Below are positions 48,759-58,055 of a stretch of DNA of 64,000 bases, piece after piece. The stretch is from an uncultured Ruminococcus sp. (GTDB taxonomy: Bacteria; Bacillota; Clostridia; Oscillospirales; Acutalibacteraceae): contig CACYFH010000004.1 in assembly GCA_902773635.1 (NCBI GenBank), positions 55,050-119,049 of the forward strand, written 5' to 3'. The stretch's first letter is position 1. Each line of letters starts with the position of its first letter. Made by a program: the position numbers and the translations under genes. The notes below the pieces were generated by a model. That model was not told the DNA's origin, made no database searches, and was given only the letters and a program-made list of their open reading frames with translations.

Positions 48759-49715
48759 ATGATTTGGTTATTGTTAGTTGTTGCGGCGATATTGATGTGG
48801 TCCGCAACCAGCTTGCTTTACAAAGCAGGCGTACATGACGGGAAAGAGGAACACATCTGCCTAAAGTATTCTGTTTGTGTCGGAATCGTGTTTTTTGCGA
48901 TCTCTCTCGTTTATCTGATCATTCGTGAAGAACCGTTCAGCATTTTTGAAAGCGCTGTCAGATACTGGCCGATGACGGTATTCGGTATCGTATACGCCAT
49001 CGTCAACACGATCTCTTATAAAGGCTATGTCTACAATGAGGCGACGGTGGAGTCGCCCGTAGAGGGGATCAGCGGCGGTACGTCTGTCATATTGCTTATC
49101 CTTGCCTATCTTGCGCTCGGAAGAGCAGATTCCATCACCGCGCTTTTAACGCCGCTGAGAACCGCAGGAATCCTTGTGATACTGGTATGCGTTATCCTGT
49201 TGTCGGTTGTTCGCAACAGAGAAAACCGGAAAGACCTGCAGGATCAAAAACAAAAATGGATGCTCCGCGGTCTGGGAACCTTGATATTCCCGGTCGTCTT
49301 CGCTGTGATCGACGGTCTGGAAACAATCGTCACAGGCGTATGTCTTGATACTACCTACGGCTTTTCTATGCCGGAGGGCGACAGTATCATCATCGTCGGA
49401 ATGGAATACGCGGCATTCGCCCTCGGATTCTGGGTCTATATCAACATAAAGGAAAAGAAGATATACAATCCGTTCACCAAGAAGAGTACTCCAAGGATAT
49501 TGGGCGCGGTCGCGGATAATGTCGGGATCGTTCTTTACGCCTATGCAATGGCGATAAATTCGGTATCTACCGATCCGCTTCTCGCGGTTTATCCGGTCTT
49601 TGTCATGCTCGGAGGACGCCTCCTTATGAAAGAAAAGGTCAGCAAGGCGCAGTATATTTTCCTGCTTGGAATCGTTGTGGGAAGTGTTCTGGTCGTTGTG
49701 GATACGATATCCTGA
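48759..49715 (+). CDS. DMT-superfamily (EamA-like) permease
   Basis: A 318-residue integral membrane protein with about ten helices in two halves: MIWLLLVVAAILMWSATSLL and SISYKG-type loops in the first, a cytoplasmic basic loop near residues 148-165 (RNRENRKDLQDQKQK), then the second half ending YPVFVMLGGRLLMKEKVSKA. It has atypical features for EamA: a long inter-repeat loop and a large second half. It starts the co-oriented transporter/partner-switch cluster, 34 bases before the first MATE gene. The substrate is unknown. Confidence 0.82.
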   Translation: MIWLLLVVAAILMWSATSLLYKAGVHDGKEEHICLKYSVCVGIVFFAISLVYLIIREEPFSIFESAVRYWPMTVFGIVYAIVNTISYKGYVYNEATVESPVEGISGGTSVILLILAYLALGRADSITALLTPLRTAGILVILVCVILLSVVRNRENRKDLQDQKQKWMLRGLGTLIFPVVFAVIDGLETIVTGVCLDTTYGFSMPEGDSIIIVGMEYAAFALGFWVYINIKEKKIYNPFTKKSTPRILGAVADNVGIVLYAYAMAINSVSTDPLLAVYPVFVMLGGRLLMKEKVSKAQYIFLLGIVVGSVLVVVDTIS

Positions 49716-49749
49716 TCCGATAAGTAGTCTGAAAAGGAAGATAAATCTG

Positions 49750-51492
49750 ATGCAAATATCCCAAAAAAGGCATCATAAGCTGATGTCAAAAAAATATTTC
49801 TCTATGCTGCTGGGCGGAACGCTGACCATGATGGTGGCGTCCGTGATGCTGATGTCCGATTCCGTCATCGCCGGCGCTGTTATCGGGTCCGATGCAGTAG
49901 CAGGTATCACGCTGGTGACGCCGCTTTACTCCCTCGCGGTGTTCTTCGGCTCTGTCATCTCCATCGGTATTCCTGTACTGTACGCGACAGAGATGGGAAG
50001 ATTCAACAAGAAGAGGGCGGATCAGGCGTTTGGCTCCGGTGTGCTGATGTCCATTGTTGTGGGCGTTATCCTGTTTCTTTTGATCATCCTGTTCGGAGAA
50101 CTCTATCTGAACAGCTATTCCCCTGAAAAAGAGGTTCTGAATGAGGCTCGGGAATACCTGTTCTGGATGGCGTATGTGATTCTGACTATGCCGATACAAA
50201 TGCTCATTGCCAATATGGTCTACAGCGACGGCGACGAAACGATATCCACCATCGCTAACGTGGTGCAGGGCATAGGCAATATCGCACTCTCCATTATACT
50301 TTGCCCCGCGATGGGTACCCGAGGAATCGGTCTGGCTTCCTTCATCTTCAATATTGTCTCTATCCTGATCCTGTTGGCTCATTTTGCGAAAAAGAGCAAT
50401 TCCCTTCGCTGGAATCTGTATTTTTCCTTCTCGATGATGAAGGATGTTCTGCGTTACAGCATCATCGACTCCAGCTCCTATCTTTTTCTCGCTGTTTTTA
50501 CTGCTGCACTCAACGCTTTTATCAGCGCTCAGTTTGGACCGGAGTATCTGATTCTTGCCTCAGCAGTTACACTGTGCAGGGAGTTCCAGCTGATCTTTGA
50601 CGGAATCGGCGTGGCGGTCGGTCCCATCTTCGGCGTCTATGTTGGGGAACAGAATCACACCGGCCTGCGCTCCAGCTTCTCCTTGGCTAATAAAACAGCC
50701 ATTGTCGAAGGTGTTGTAGTCACTTTGGCTCTGGTGATCATTGCACCGTTTGCCCCTCAGATCCTGAATGTAGATGATCCTCAGCTCGCGAGCTATGTCG
50801 TGACAGGCGTCCGCCTGAGCGCGCTGGGCTCTACCTTTATCAGTGTTCTGTATCTTCTCACCTCTTACTATCTGGTGATCGAAAAAATCACGCTGGGCGT
50901 GATCGTATGCGCCCTTCGTGACGTTATTCTGAGTGTTGCCCTTGCCGTGGCTTTTGGCAAAGTATTCGGAATCATCGGAATATATATCGGAATTGCCGCA
51001 GCGCCCGCCATTGCCTATGTGTTATTGATGCTTTATCTCGTCATACGCTATGGCAAAAAAGACTGTCCGCTGCTTCTCAGTGAGGTTCCGGGCGGGAAAA
51101 ATTGCTTTTTGTTTAATCTGTCCACCGAACCGGCGGAAATCATCGACACGCAAAGGAAGGTCGAGGCTCTCCTGAAGGAACACAATGCGGATCAGCAGAC
51201 CGTCGGTTATGCGATGCTGCTGATCGAAGAGATGTATACGATCATCCGCCAGAAGAATGACAACAAAGCCGTTCTCGCTGAATGTACGGTGATCCTGCAT
51301 CCTGACGGCGTACAGATCATCTCAAAAGACGACGGCGTGTCCTTCGATATGACGGACGATGACGTCATCACAACATCTCTTGCCGGATATACTCTATCGG
51401 CGTTTCTGGAACAGAAGGATTACGGCAACCGTCACCTGACCGCAATGAGTTTTAACCGCAGCTCGTTATTTGTCAAGTTCCCTCAGGACTAA
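49750..51492 (+). CDS. MATE-family transporter with a degenerate GHKL (RsbW-like) C-terminal domain, copy 1
   Basis: 580 residues. About 1-435 form a 12-helix MATE efflux unit (YFSMLLGGTLTMMVASVMLM, SDGDETISTIANVVQGIGNI). Residues ~437-580 are cytoplasmic and resemble a histidine-kinase-like ATPase of the RsbW/SpoIIAB type: VGYAMLLIEEMYTIIRQKN at the N-box, IISKDDGVSFDMTD at G1. The N-box Asn that coordinates Mg is replaced by Ile and the G2 glycine loop is missing, so ATP binding is doubtful. The tail could dock STAS or phosphatase proteins encoded next door. The ATG at 49750 follows AAGGAAG. A second copy lies at 54,060. Confidence 0.82.
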   Translation: MQISQKRHHKLMSKKYFSMLLGGTLTMMVASVMLMSDSVIAGAVIGSDAVAGITLVTPLYSLAVFFGSVISIGIPVLYATEMGRFNKKRADQAFGSGVLMSIVVGVILFLLIILFGELYLNSYSPEKEVLNEAREYLFWMAYVILTMPIQMLIANMVYSDGDETISTIANVVQGIGNIALSIILCPAMGTRGIGLASFIFNIVSILILLAHFAKKSNSLRWNLYFSFSMMKDVLRYSIIDSSSYLFLAVFTAALNAFISAQFGPEYLILASAVTLCREFQLIFDGIGVAVGPIFGVYVGEQNHTGLRSSFSLANKTAIVEGVVVTLALVIIAPFAPQILNVDDPQLASYVVTGVRLSALGSTFISVLYLLTSYYLVIEKITLGVIVCALRDVILSVALAVAFGKVFGIIGIYIGIAAAPAIAYVLLMLYLVIRYGKKDCPLLLSEVPGGKNCFLFNLSTEPAEIIDTQRKVEALLKEHNADQQTVGYAMLLIEEMYTIIRQKNDNKAVLAECTVILHPDGVQIISKDDGVSFDMTDDDVITTSLAGYTLSAFLEQKDYGNRHLTAMSFNRSSLFVKFPQD

Positions 51493-51630
51493 ATGAATAT
51501 AGAACAAACCAGAAAAAGGATCAAGTCTTAATTCATTATTGATTCATATTTTATCAAGTGTTTTAGAAAGTAATCTTTGTGCCTGAGCCACAGGCGCATG
51601 AAATAATTATACTATCAGGAGGATACAAAC

Positions 51631-51987
51631 ATGGCACTTTTCGGCAACAAAAATAAGGATACGAAATCGAGCGCGGGCGGCGGCAGCCATTTGAAGATAT
51701 CGGTATCTAACAACGGATCGGAATACACCTTCACGCTCGACGGCAGATTGGACACGATCACCTCTCCCGACCTTGAAGCAAAGATCAATGAAGTCGTCGG
51801 CGGCGCAAGCAAGCTGACCCTCGATCTCGGAAGTTTAGAATATATCTCCAGCGCGGGACTGCGCGTCCTGCTCGGTGCGGCACAGGCGATGGACGGCAAG
51901 GGTGATATGGTCGTGTGCAATCTCACTCAGTCTGTTATGGAAGTTTTCGAACTTACCGGCTTCAGCCGTATGTTCAACATCGAATAA
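51631..51987 (+). CDS. STAS-domain anti-sigma factor antagonist
   Basis: A 118-residue RsbV/SpoIIAA-like protein. After a Lys/Gly-rich 20-residue lead it has the STAS fold with FTLDGRLDTITSPDLEAKIN and the phosphorylation loop YISSAGLRVLLGAAQAM; Ser74 aligns with the Ser phosphorylated in SpoIIAA. The ATG follows AGGAGGATACAAAC. It lies directly before a SpoIIE-type phosphatase and an RsbW-like protein, giving antagonist, phosphatase and kinase in one operon. It is distinct from the SpoIIAA at 11.7 kb. Confidence 0.93.
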   Translation: MALFGNKNKDTKSSAGGGSHLKISVSNNGSEYTFTLDGRLDTITSPDLEAKINEVVGGASKLTLDLGSLEYISSAGLRVLLGAAQAMDGKGDMVVCNLTQSVMEVFELTGFSRMFNIE

Positions 51988-52080
51988 TATAAGAAGCACA
52001 TCCTCATCCGGCAGGGACCGCTGTACGGCGATGTCCCTGCCGTACTTGACGGTGAGGAACTGATTCAACGGAGAGAACAT

Positions 52081-53601
52081 ATGATGAATAAATTGAAAGA
52101 CATCAAGATATACGGGTTGATTTTTACCATTGCGGCGACCCTTGCTGTCATAGCGCTCAGCACCCCCTTCTTCATCGAAGAAAGACTGCAGCCGTATCTT
52201 TATAATGCAGGCATTGATTCGATAGGATCGCTGATCTGCGCGGCACTGTTTTACGGATGTATGAGGCAGGACGGGAGCGGGATCAAGTTCTTCAGGAGTC
52301 TTATCATTCTGGTATGCGCCAGCTTTGTCATCAACGAAGTGACCTGTTATTCGGCTTTCGTGCCCGAGATGAGGATACTCTGCTTCGTTTTCTGTATGCT
52401 GAGCAAGCTGACAGACCTTGCGATGATCTACCTCTTCTATCTGTACGTCAGAGAAACGCTCGGCTTTGAGGGAAAACTCGCAAAGATTGCAAAAATACTC
52501 ATCCCTGTTACGCTGATCGTTCAAGCGTTATTTTTGCTTGCCAACATTATCACACCCGTAACCTTTACTGTTGACGCTGCGGGTGTATATCAGAGTACAG
52601 ATATCAGTTTGACCGAAGATATCGCTCTTATTGTGACGTCCGTTCTGACAACTGTCATGATATTTATGTCTCACAACCCTTTCAGCCAGAAAGCGGCTGC
52701 TTTGACATTTATCTTCTTACCGCTTATCGAATACGTGATCATTGAAGCAAGCTTCGGCGAAGCCTCCCAGTACGGCATCATTCTGATGTCGCTGATCATC
52801 ATGTACTGCGTGATATCCAACGTCAAGAGCAGGAAGCTCGCGGTGACGGAGACAGAGCTCAATATGGCTACCGAGATCCAGACCGGCAGTCTGCCTACTG
52901 TCTTTCCGGATCGCCCGGAGTTTGATATCTACGCTTCCATGGATCCGGCGAAGGAGGTCGGCGGAGATTTCTATGATTTCTTCATGATCGACGACGATCA
53001 TCTTGCGATCGTGATCGCGGACGTATCCGGAAAGGGTGTTCCTGCGGCGTTGTTCATGATGTCGTCAAAGATCTATATCAACGACCACGCCACGATCGGA
53101 GGCTCTCCCGCGGAGATACTGGGGAGAGTCAACAAGCTGGTCTGCGCGAATAACAATGCGCATATGTTCGTGACGGTTTGGCTGGGCATTCTCGAGATCA
53201 GCACCGGCAAGCTCACCTCCGCGAGCGCCGGTCACGAATATCCGATGATCAACGTCAACGGCAAATACGAGATCCTGAAGGACAAGCACGGTCTGGCGAT
53301 CGGCGCGATGGATATTGCCAAGTATGTAAACACCGAGATACAGCTCAAGAAGGGCGACAGTATTTTTGTCTACACCGACGGCGTTGCTGAGGCGACAGAC
53401 GCAAACAATGAGCTCTTCGGTACAGAACGCACCGTAGACGCCCTCAACGCGATCCCTAAGAGTGCTACTCAGAAGGAGGTACTGGCGGGTGTGCGCGCCG
53501 CTGTCGACGCTTTTGTCAAAGAAGCGCCTCAGTTTGACGATCTGACGATGGTCGGATTAAAGTACAACGGTCCTCAGGGAAATACCCAAACGGAGGAATG
53601 A
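52081..53601 (+). CDS. Membrane SpoIIE/RsbU-type PP2C phosphatase
   Basis: 506 residues. The first ~250 form about eight transmembrane helices (YGLIFTIAATLAVIALSTPF, LICAALFYGCM and so on), a probable sensor; a linker, KLAVTETELNMATEIQTGSL, leads to a PP2C domain from about residue 283 with AKEVGGDFYDFF, VIADVSGKGVPAALFM, SAGHEYPM, VYTDGVAEATDANNELFG and QFDDLTMVGL. Metal-binding aspartates are all present. It should dephosphorylate the STAS protein when its membrane part senses a signal. The STAS gene lies 90 bases upstream and the RsbW-like gene starts at its stop codon. Confidence 0.93.
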   Translation: MMNKLKDIKIYGLIFTIAATLAVIALSTPFFIEERLQPYLYNAGIDSIGSLICAALFYGCMRQDGSGIKFFRSLIILVCASFVINEVTCYSAFVPEMRILCFVFCMLSKLTDLAMIYLFYLYVRETLGFEGKLAKIAKILIPVTLIVQALFLLANIITPVTFTVDAAGVYQSTDISLTEDIALIVTSVLTTVMIFMSHNPFSQKAAALTFIFLPLIEYVIIEASFGEASQYGIILMSLIIMYCVISNVKSRKLAVTETELNMATEIQTGSLPTVFPDRPEFDIYASMDPAKEVGGDFYDFFMIDDDHLAIVIADVSGKGVPAALFMMSSKIYINDHATIGGSPAEILGRVNKLVCANNNAHMFVTVWLGILEISTGKLTSASAGHEYPMINVNGKYEILKDKHGLAIGAMDIAKYVNTEIQLKKGDSIFVYTDGVAEATDANNELFGTERTVDALNAIPKSATQKEVLAGVRAAVDAFVKEAPQFDDLTMVGLKYNGPQGNTQTEE

Positions 53602-53603
53602 TC

Positions 53604-54029
53604 ATGAAAGAACTAATCGTCGAAGCCAAAAGAGAAAATCTGTTGGAGGTTCAGTCGTTCATCGATGAGCAGTTGGAAGAGGTCGGCTGTCCGATGACGA
53701 CCCAGATAGCGATCGACGTCGCTGTTGAGGAGCTGTTCGTCAACATTGCCAGCTATGCTTACGGTAAGGGAGAAGGCATCGCGGTGGTTCAAGTTACCGT
53801 GCATGAGGATCCGCTTTCTGTCGAGATCACCTTTATTGACAGCGGAAGGCAGTACGATCCTCTCGCAAAGGAAGACCCCGACGTTACCCTCTCTGCCAAA
53901 GAGCGCAAAAAGGGCGGCCTCGGCATCTTTATGGTCAAAAACACCATGGACAATGTGAGCTATGAATACAAGGACGGGAAGAATATCCTGACCATCAAGA
54001 AGAATTTGAACAGAACCATTATTGAATAA
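53604..54029 (+). CDS. RsbW-like anti-sigma regulatory kinase (GHKL)
   Basis: A 141-residue soluble GHKL protein with intact boxes: N-box DVAVEELFVNIASYAYGKG, G1 ITFIDSGRQYDPLAKEDP and G2 KKGGLGIFMVKNTMDNVSYE. It should phosphorylate the STAS protein and bind a partner. The ATG at 53604 (MKELIVEAKREN) is seven bases after GGAGG; an ATG at 53598 is too close. No sigma factor gene accompanies it, so its target is unknown; the GHKL-tailed transporters on both sides are candidates. Confidence 0.92.
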   Translation: MKELIVEAKRENLLEVQSFIDEQLEEVGCPMTTQIAIDVAVEELFVNIASYAYGKGEGIAVVQVTVHEDPLSVEITFIDSGRQYDPLAKEDPDVTLSAKERKKGGLGIFMVKNTMDNVSYEYKDGKNILTIKKNLNRTIIE

Positions 54030-54059
54030 ATCAGTTTGTTTACTTCAGAGGCAATTATT

Positions 54060-55772
54060 ATGAAAGGTTTTTGCGAAAAGAAATTCACTTCTATGCTTAT
54101 ATCCGGCACCTTCACCAAGGCGGTGATGTATCTGATGCTGCTCAGCGACAGCATCATTGCCGGATTCTTTATTGGAAAATCAGGCGTTGCCGGTATCAAC
54201 GCGATCACACCGCTGACCGCTGTCGTCACCTTCTTCGGTGATCTGGTTTCGACAGGCGTCGGAATCGTTTTCACACGCGAGGTCGGTGCGATGAGAAAGC
54301 GCCGGGCAGACGAGATCTACGGACAGGGACTCATCATCAGCATCGGGATCGGACTGATCTCCGCGCTTTTGATACTCGTGTTCCAAAACGCGTATTTCAG
54401 TATCAGCGGCGTCACGGGAGATATCCTGGACAAAGCGCAGGAATATTACCGTTTTCTCCCGATCAACGCGTTTTTGACTATCGTTATCTTCTATCTTGAA
54501 CAGATGGTCTACAGCGACGGAGACGAGCTGTGCAATAATATCTGTTACGGCTTCCAGATCGGCGGCAATATCATCTGCTCCATCATACTGACAAACTTCC
54601 TTGGAATGACAGGTATCATCTTAGGCTCTGTGATAGGTAACAGTCTCGGTATCCTTACCTGCTTGTGGCACTTTTTCAGAAAGAAAAACACGCTGCATTT
54701 TGTATGGCATCTGTCCTTTAAGGACTTTTTGCTGACGTCGAGATACAGCATCGTTGATTCTTCTGTTTATATCTGCTGGGGTCTGATGGACTTTGTCATG
54801 ATAGGATTTGTATCCCGTCACTACGGTGAGCCCGGTCTGATCACGCTTGCCGTGGTCGTCAGTCTGATCGAGTTCGGAGTTGTGATGGACGGCGTCGGAA
54901 TGGCGATGCAGCCCCTGATCGGGACCTACTTCGGAGAAAAGAATCACAAACTTATCAAAAGGGTCATGAGATCCGGCATCAAGGCCGCGATCATAGAAGG
55001 CGCGGCTGCAACTGTTTTGATTTGGATATTCGCGAAACAGTTCTGCGGTCTGTTCGGCGTGACCGACGAAGCAGCGCTCGCTTCGGCAATACCCGCCATC
55101 CGGATCGTATCGCTCGGATTCATATTCTGCAGTACGGTGTCGCTCACGACCTCTTACTATATGCTGATCGACCGTATCGGTATGGCGACATGCGTCGCGT
55201 GCTTCCAGAACGGTTTACTGTACATTCTCTTACCAATAGCGGGTTCTCTTCTTTTCGGGATATATGGTATGTGGGCAGGCTTTGTTGTCGCTCCGATCCT
55301 GACGTTGATCTGCGCCATGCTCTTTGTGTATCTGAAATTCGGCAAGGATAACTTCCCGTTTTTGCTCAAAGATATGGACGCGGAGATTCTCGTTATGGAA
55401 GATACCCTTACTCCCGAATCCGCAGCTTCGCTCTCCGTACAAGTCAAAAACAGTTTGCAATCACATCAATATTCGATTGAGACAGCCAACAGCGCGGCTC
55501 TGTTTACGGAAGAGATCGGTCTGACGATCCTCGAAAGCAATCGGCCGTCAAAGAAATCGATATTGATAGAGCTTTCGCTTTTCTTTGAAGATGATCATGT
55601 TCTTATCATAGAACGTGATTCGGGAAAATTATTTGATCTGACCGACCCGGACGCTGAGATTAAGGGACTGAGCGGATTCACACTCAGCGGTCTGATGAAA
55701 GCGCATAATGAAAAGGCATATCTCGTGACCACGGGTTATAACCGGAATATGATGCGCTTTTCCCGCGCTTAA
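54060..55772 (+). CDS. MATE-family transporter with a degenerate GHKL C-terminal domain, copy 2
   Basis: A 570-residue paralogue of the 49,750 gene. Residues 1 to ~425 are the MATE unit (FTKAVMYLMLLSDSIIAGFF, YSDGDELCNNICYGFQIGGN). Residues ~430-570 hold the degenerate GHKL tail: SAALFTEEIGLTILESNRP at the N-box, with Thr in place of Asn, IIERDSGKLFDLTD at G1, and no G2 glycine loop. The tail pattern, including a final FTLSGLM segment, matches copy 1. The ATG at 54060 follows CAGAGG. Its nearest neighbours are the RsbW-like gene upstream and the HAD gene downstream. Confidence 0.82.
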   Translation: MKGFCEKKFTSMLISGTFTKAVMYLMLLSDSIIAGFFIGKSGVAGINAITPLTAVVTFFGDLVSTGVGIVFTREVGAMRKRRADEIYGQGLIISIGIGLISALLILVFQNAYFSISGVTGDILDKAQEYYRFLPINAFLTIVIFYLEQMVYSDGDELCNNICYGFQIGGNIICSIILTNFLGMTGIILGSVIGNSLGILTCLWHFFRKKNTLHFVWHLSFKDFLLTSRYSIVDSSVYICWGLMDFVMIGFVSRHYGEPGLITLAVVVSLIEFGVVMDGVGMAMQPLIGTYFGEKNHKLIKRVMRSGIKAAIIEGAAATVLIWIFAKQFCGLFGVTDEAALASAIPAIRIVSLGFIFCSTVSLTTSYYMLIDRIGMATCVACFQNGLLYILLPIAGSLLFGIYGMWAGFVVAPILTLICAMLFVYLKFGKDNFPFLLKDMDAEILVMEDTLTPESAASLSVQVKNSLQSHQYSIETANSAALFTEEIGLTILESNRPSKKSILIELSLFFEDDHVLIIERDSGKLFDLTDPDAEIKGLSGFTLSGLMKAHNEKAYLVTTGYNRNMMRFSRA

Positions 55773-55795
55773 GAAGGAACAGGAGAGAGAATAAA

Positions 55796-56428
55796 ATGAA
55801 TGTTTATGATTTTGACGGAACGATTTTTCCTACGGATTGTTCGATCGGCTTTTGCTTCTGGTGCATGAAGCGGCGTCCTAAGATGTGGTTCACCTTTGCT
55901 CCGAAAGCGATCAAGAATATCATCCTGCGTAAGACAGGAAGAATACCGGAGTATAAAATGCAGCGTGAGTTTTTCGGCTATCTGACGATGGTAGATAACT
56001 TTGACGAAGAGATCGAGCGTTACTGGAATAAAAACGAAAAGAAGATCGCCCCCTGGTATCTCGCGCAAAAAAGGCCTGATGATCTGATCATCAGCGCGTC
56101 GCCCGACTGCATCATCGGCCCGATCGCGAAGAGGCTCGGAGTGAACTTCATGGCGACGGAATTCAACCGTAAATACGGAGTGTTCCTCAATAATCTGATG
56201 TACGCGCAGGAAAAGGCGCAGTACATGATCGACCACGGCTTTCCGATGATCGAGAATTTCTACTCCGACTCTCTGGCTGATACGCCGCTTGCCCTGTGCG
56301 CCGAAAAAGCGCACTTAGTTAAGGACAAAGCCAGCACCGTTGTCGACTGGCCCGATTTGGATGAAGAGACGCTGAAAATCGTCCACGAGAAAGTCGATAC
56401 CGGATGGAGCGTCCATCTGGATGAATAA
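55796..56428 (+). CDS. HAD-IB family phosphatase
   Basis: A 210-residue haloacid-dehalogenase-fold phosphatase. Motif I DFDGTI at residues 5-10 (nucleophile Asp5), motif II LIISASPDC and a motif-III/IV region FYSDSLADTPLALCAEKAHL are present. The 24-base gap to the upstream MATE gene and the GGAGAGAG ribosome site suggest co-transcription. Small HAD-IB proteins act on phosphoserine, sugar phosphates or lipid phosphates; the FGGY kinase downstream points to a sugar phosphate, but this is inference. Confidence 0.85.
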   Translation: MNVYDFDGTIFPTDCSIGFCFWCMKRRPKMWFTFAPKAIKNIILRKTGRIPEYKMQREFFGYLTMVDNFDEEIERYWNKNEKKIAPWYLAQKRPDDLIISASPDCIIGPIAKRLGVNFMATEFNRKYGVFLNNLMYAQEKAQYMIDHGFPMIENFYSDSLADTPLALCAEKAHLVKDKASTVVDWPDLDEETLKIVHEKVDTGWSVHLDE

Positions 56429-56429
56429 G

Positions 56430-57999
56430 AGGCAAAACAAGTGTAAAAACCTGTCTGTTCAATATCGATTCACAAATACATTTGATCGCCGGATCAACTG
56501 CCGAGTACGGACTATACATATCCGATGACGGAGGAGCGGAACAGGACACAGAGGAATGGTGGGCGGCGCTGTGTTCGACTACCCGTGATGTGTTAAAGGA
56601 ATCGGACGTCAAGCCTCAAGAGATAGAAGGAATGGCGTTCTGCTCACAGATGCAGGGATCGGTTTTTGTCGATAAGGACGGAAACGCCCTCAGACGCCCG
56701 ATGAACTATCTCGATCAGAAGGGCTATAAAGAATACAAGGAATGTATGGGCCGCGGCGTCATCAAGGTTTCGGGCTGCAGCCTGTATAAGCTCCTGCGGA
56801 ATCTGCGCGTCAATTATGCCGGTTCCACCAGCGCCAAGGACCCTGTCTGGAAGTACAAGTGGGTGGAAAACAACGAGCCGGATGTATTCAAAAAAATATA
56901 CAAATGGCTGGATATCGGCGACTATCTCACATCCCGCTGTACGGGCAGGATTGTCAGAACTGCCGATACCGCCTTTGCGACCTTTCTTTATGATACGCGA
57001 AAGGGAAAGGAAGGTTGGAACAGAGGTCTGTTGAAGATGTACAAGGTTGATCCCGACCATATGCCGGACATTATCGACTGCACAGATCAGGTCGGCGGAC
57101 TCACCGAAAAAGCGGCTCAGGAGCTTGGACTCGTTGCAGGGATACCGGTCTTCGGCGGCGGAGGCGACACCACCTTCGTCAATATCGGAGCCGGTTGTAC
57201 AACGCCGGGCGACACGCATATCTATGTCGGGACGTCGGGATGGGTATCGATCTTTATGGATCATCAGACCGTCGATATCGACGCCATGATCACCGGCGTT
57301 TTGTCCGCCAAGCACGGTTACTTTAACTATTACGCGGAGCTGGAAACAGCCGGAAAGTGCTTTGAATGGGTCATGGAGCATCTTGCGCTGGATGAGATCG
57401 GCGTATATCTGAATAATACTACAGTTGCGGATGATCTCGAAAGCAAATATACAAGCATTTATGACTATCTTTCCGAAGAGATCAGCAAATCGCCGCCGGG
57501 TGCAAACGGCGTGATCTTCACCCCGTGGCTCCACGGCAACCGCTGTCCGTTTGAGGACTCTAACGCGGGCGGAATGTTCTTTAACATCCGGATCGAGAAC
57601 GGCAAGAGAGATATGATCCGTGCGGTATTGGAGGGCATATGCTATCATCTGCGCTGGCTGCTGGAATGTTCGGAGAAAAAGGTGAAAACGTCCGATACGA
57701 TCCGCTTCGTCGGCGGAGGAGCGTTATCTCCCGTGACCTGCCAAATGTTGGCGGACATCACCGGACGAACCACAGAAACCGTCAATAATACGCAGGAGGT
57801 CGGCGCGATCGGAACGGCGCTTGTTGTCGCTGCAGGCATCAAAGGCGTGGATGTGCTTGAACTATCGCGTCAGTTGGTAAAACCAAATCATGTATATATC
57901 CCCAACTCTGAGAACAAAAAGGTATACGAACGCAATTACAGGGTTTTCAAAAACCTCTACAAATCCAACGCCGCGTATTTCAAACAGTTGAATTCCTGA
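56430..57999 (+). pseudogene. FGGY-family carbohydrate kinase with damaged 5' end
   Basis: About 505 residues are read from a TTG at 56482. The frame is open from the preceding stop at 56422-56424 and already encodes conserved sequence before that TTG (GKTSVKTCLFNID), corresponding to the DxGTSxxK phosphate-binding motif of FGGY kinases but lacking the first ~8 residues, the Asp and any ATG. The remainder is intact: EEWWAALCSTTRDVL, GGGDTTFVNIGAG, YVGTSGWVS, WLHGNRCPFEDSN and RFVGGGALSPVTCQML. A small deletion seems to have fused the HAD stop region to codon ~9, removing the ribosome site. The enzyme is xylulokinase-like; whether it is still made is uncertain. Confidence 0.75.
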
Positions 58000-58055
58000 C
58001 GGACGACGGCTAACGCAATTTGTATGATTTCAGATCAGTAAACGAGGAGGAAAAT

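Noticed and set aside
49716-55795. A sigma-B-type gene in the partner-switch cluster
   Set aside because: All frames in the interval are accounted for by transporters, STAS, PP2C and GHKL proteins; no sigma region 2 or 4 is present.
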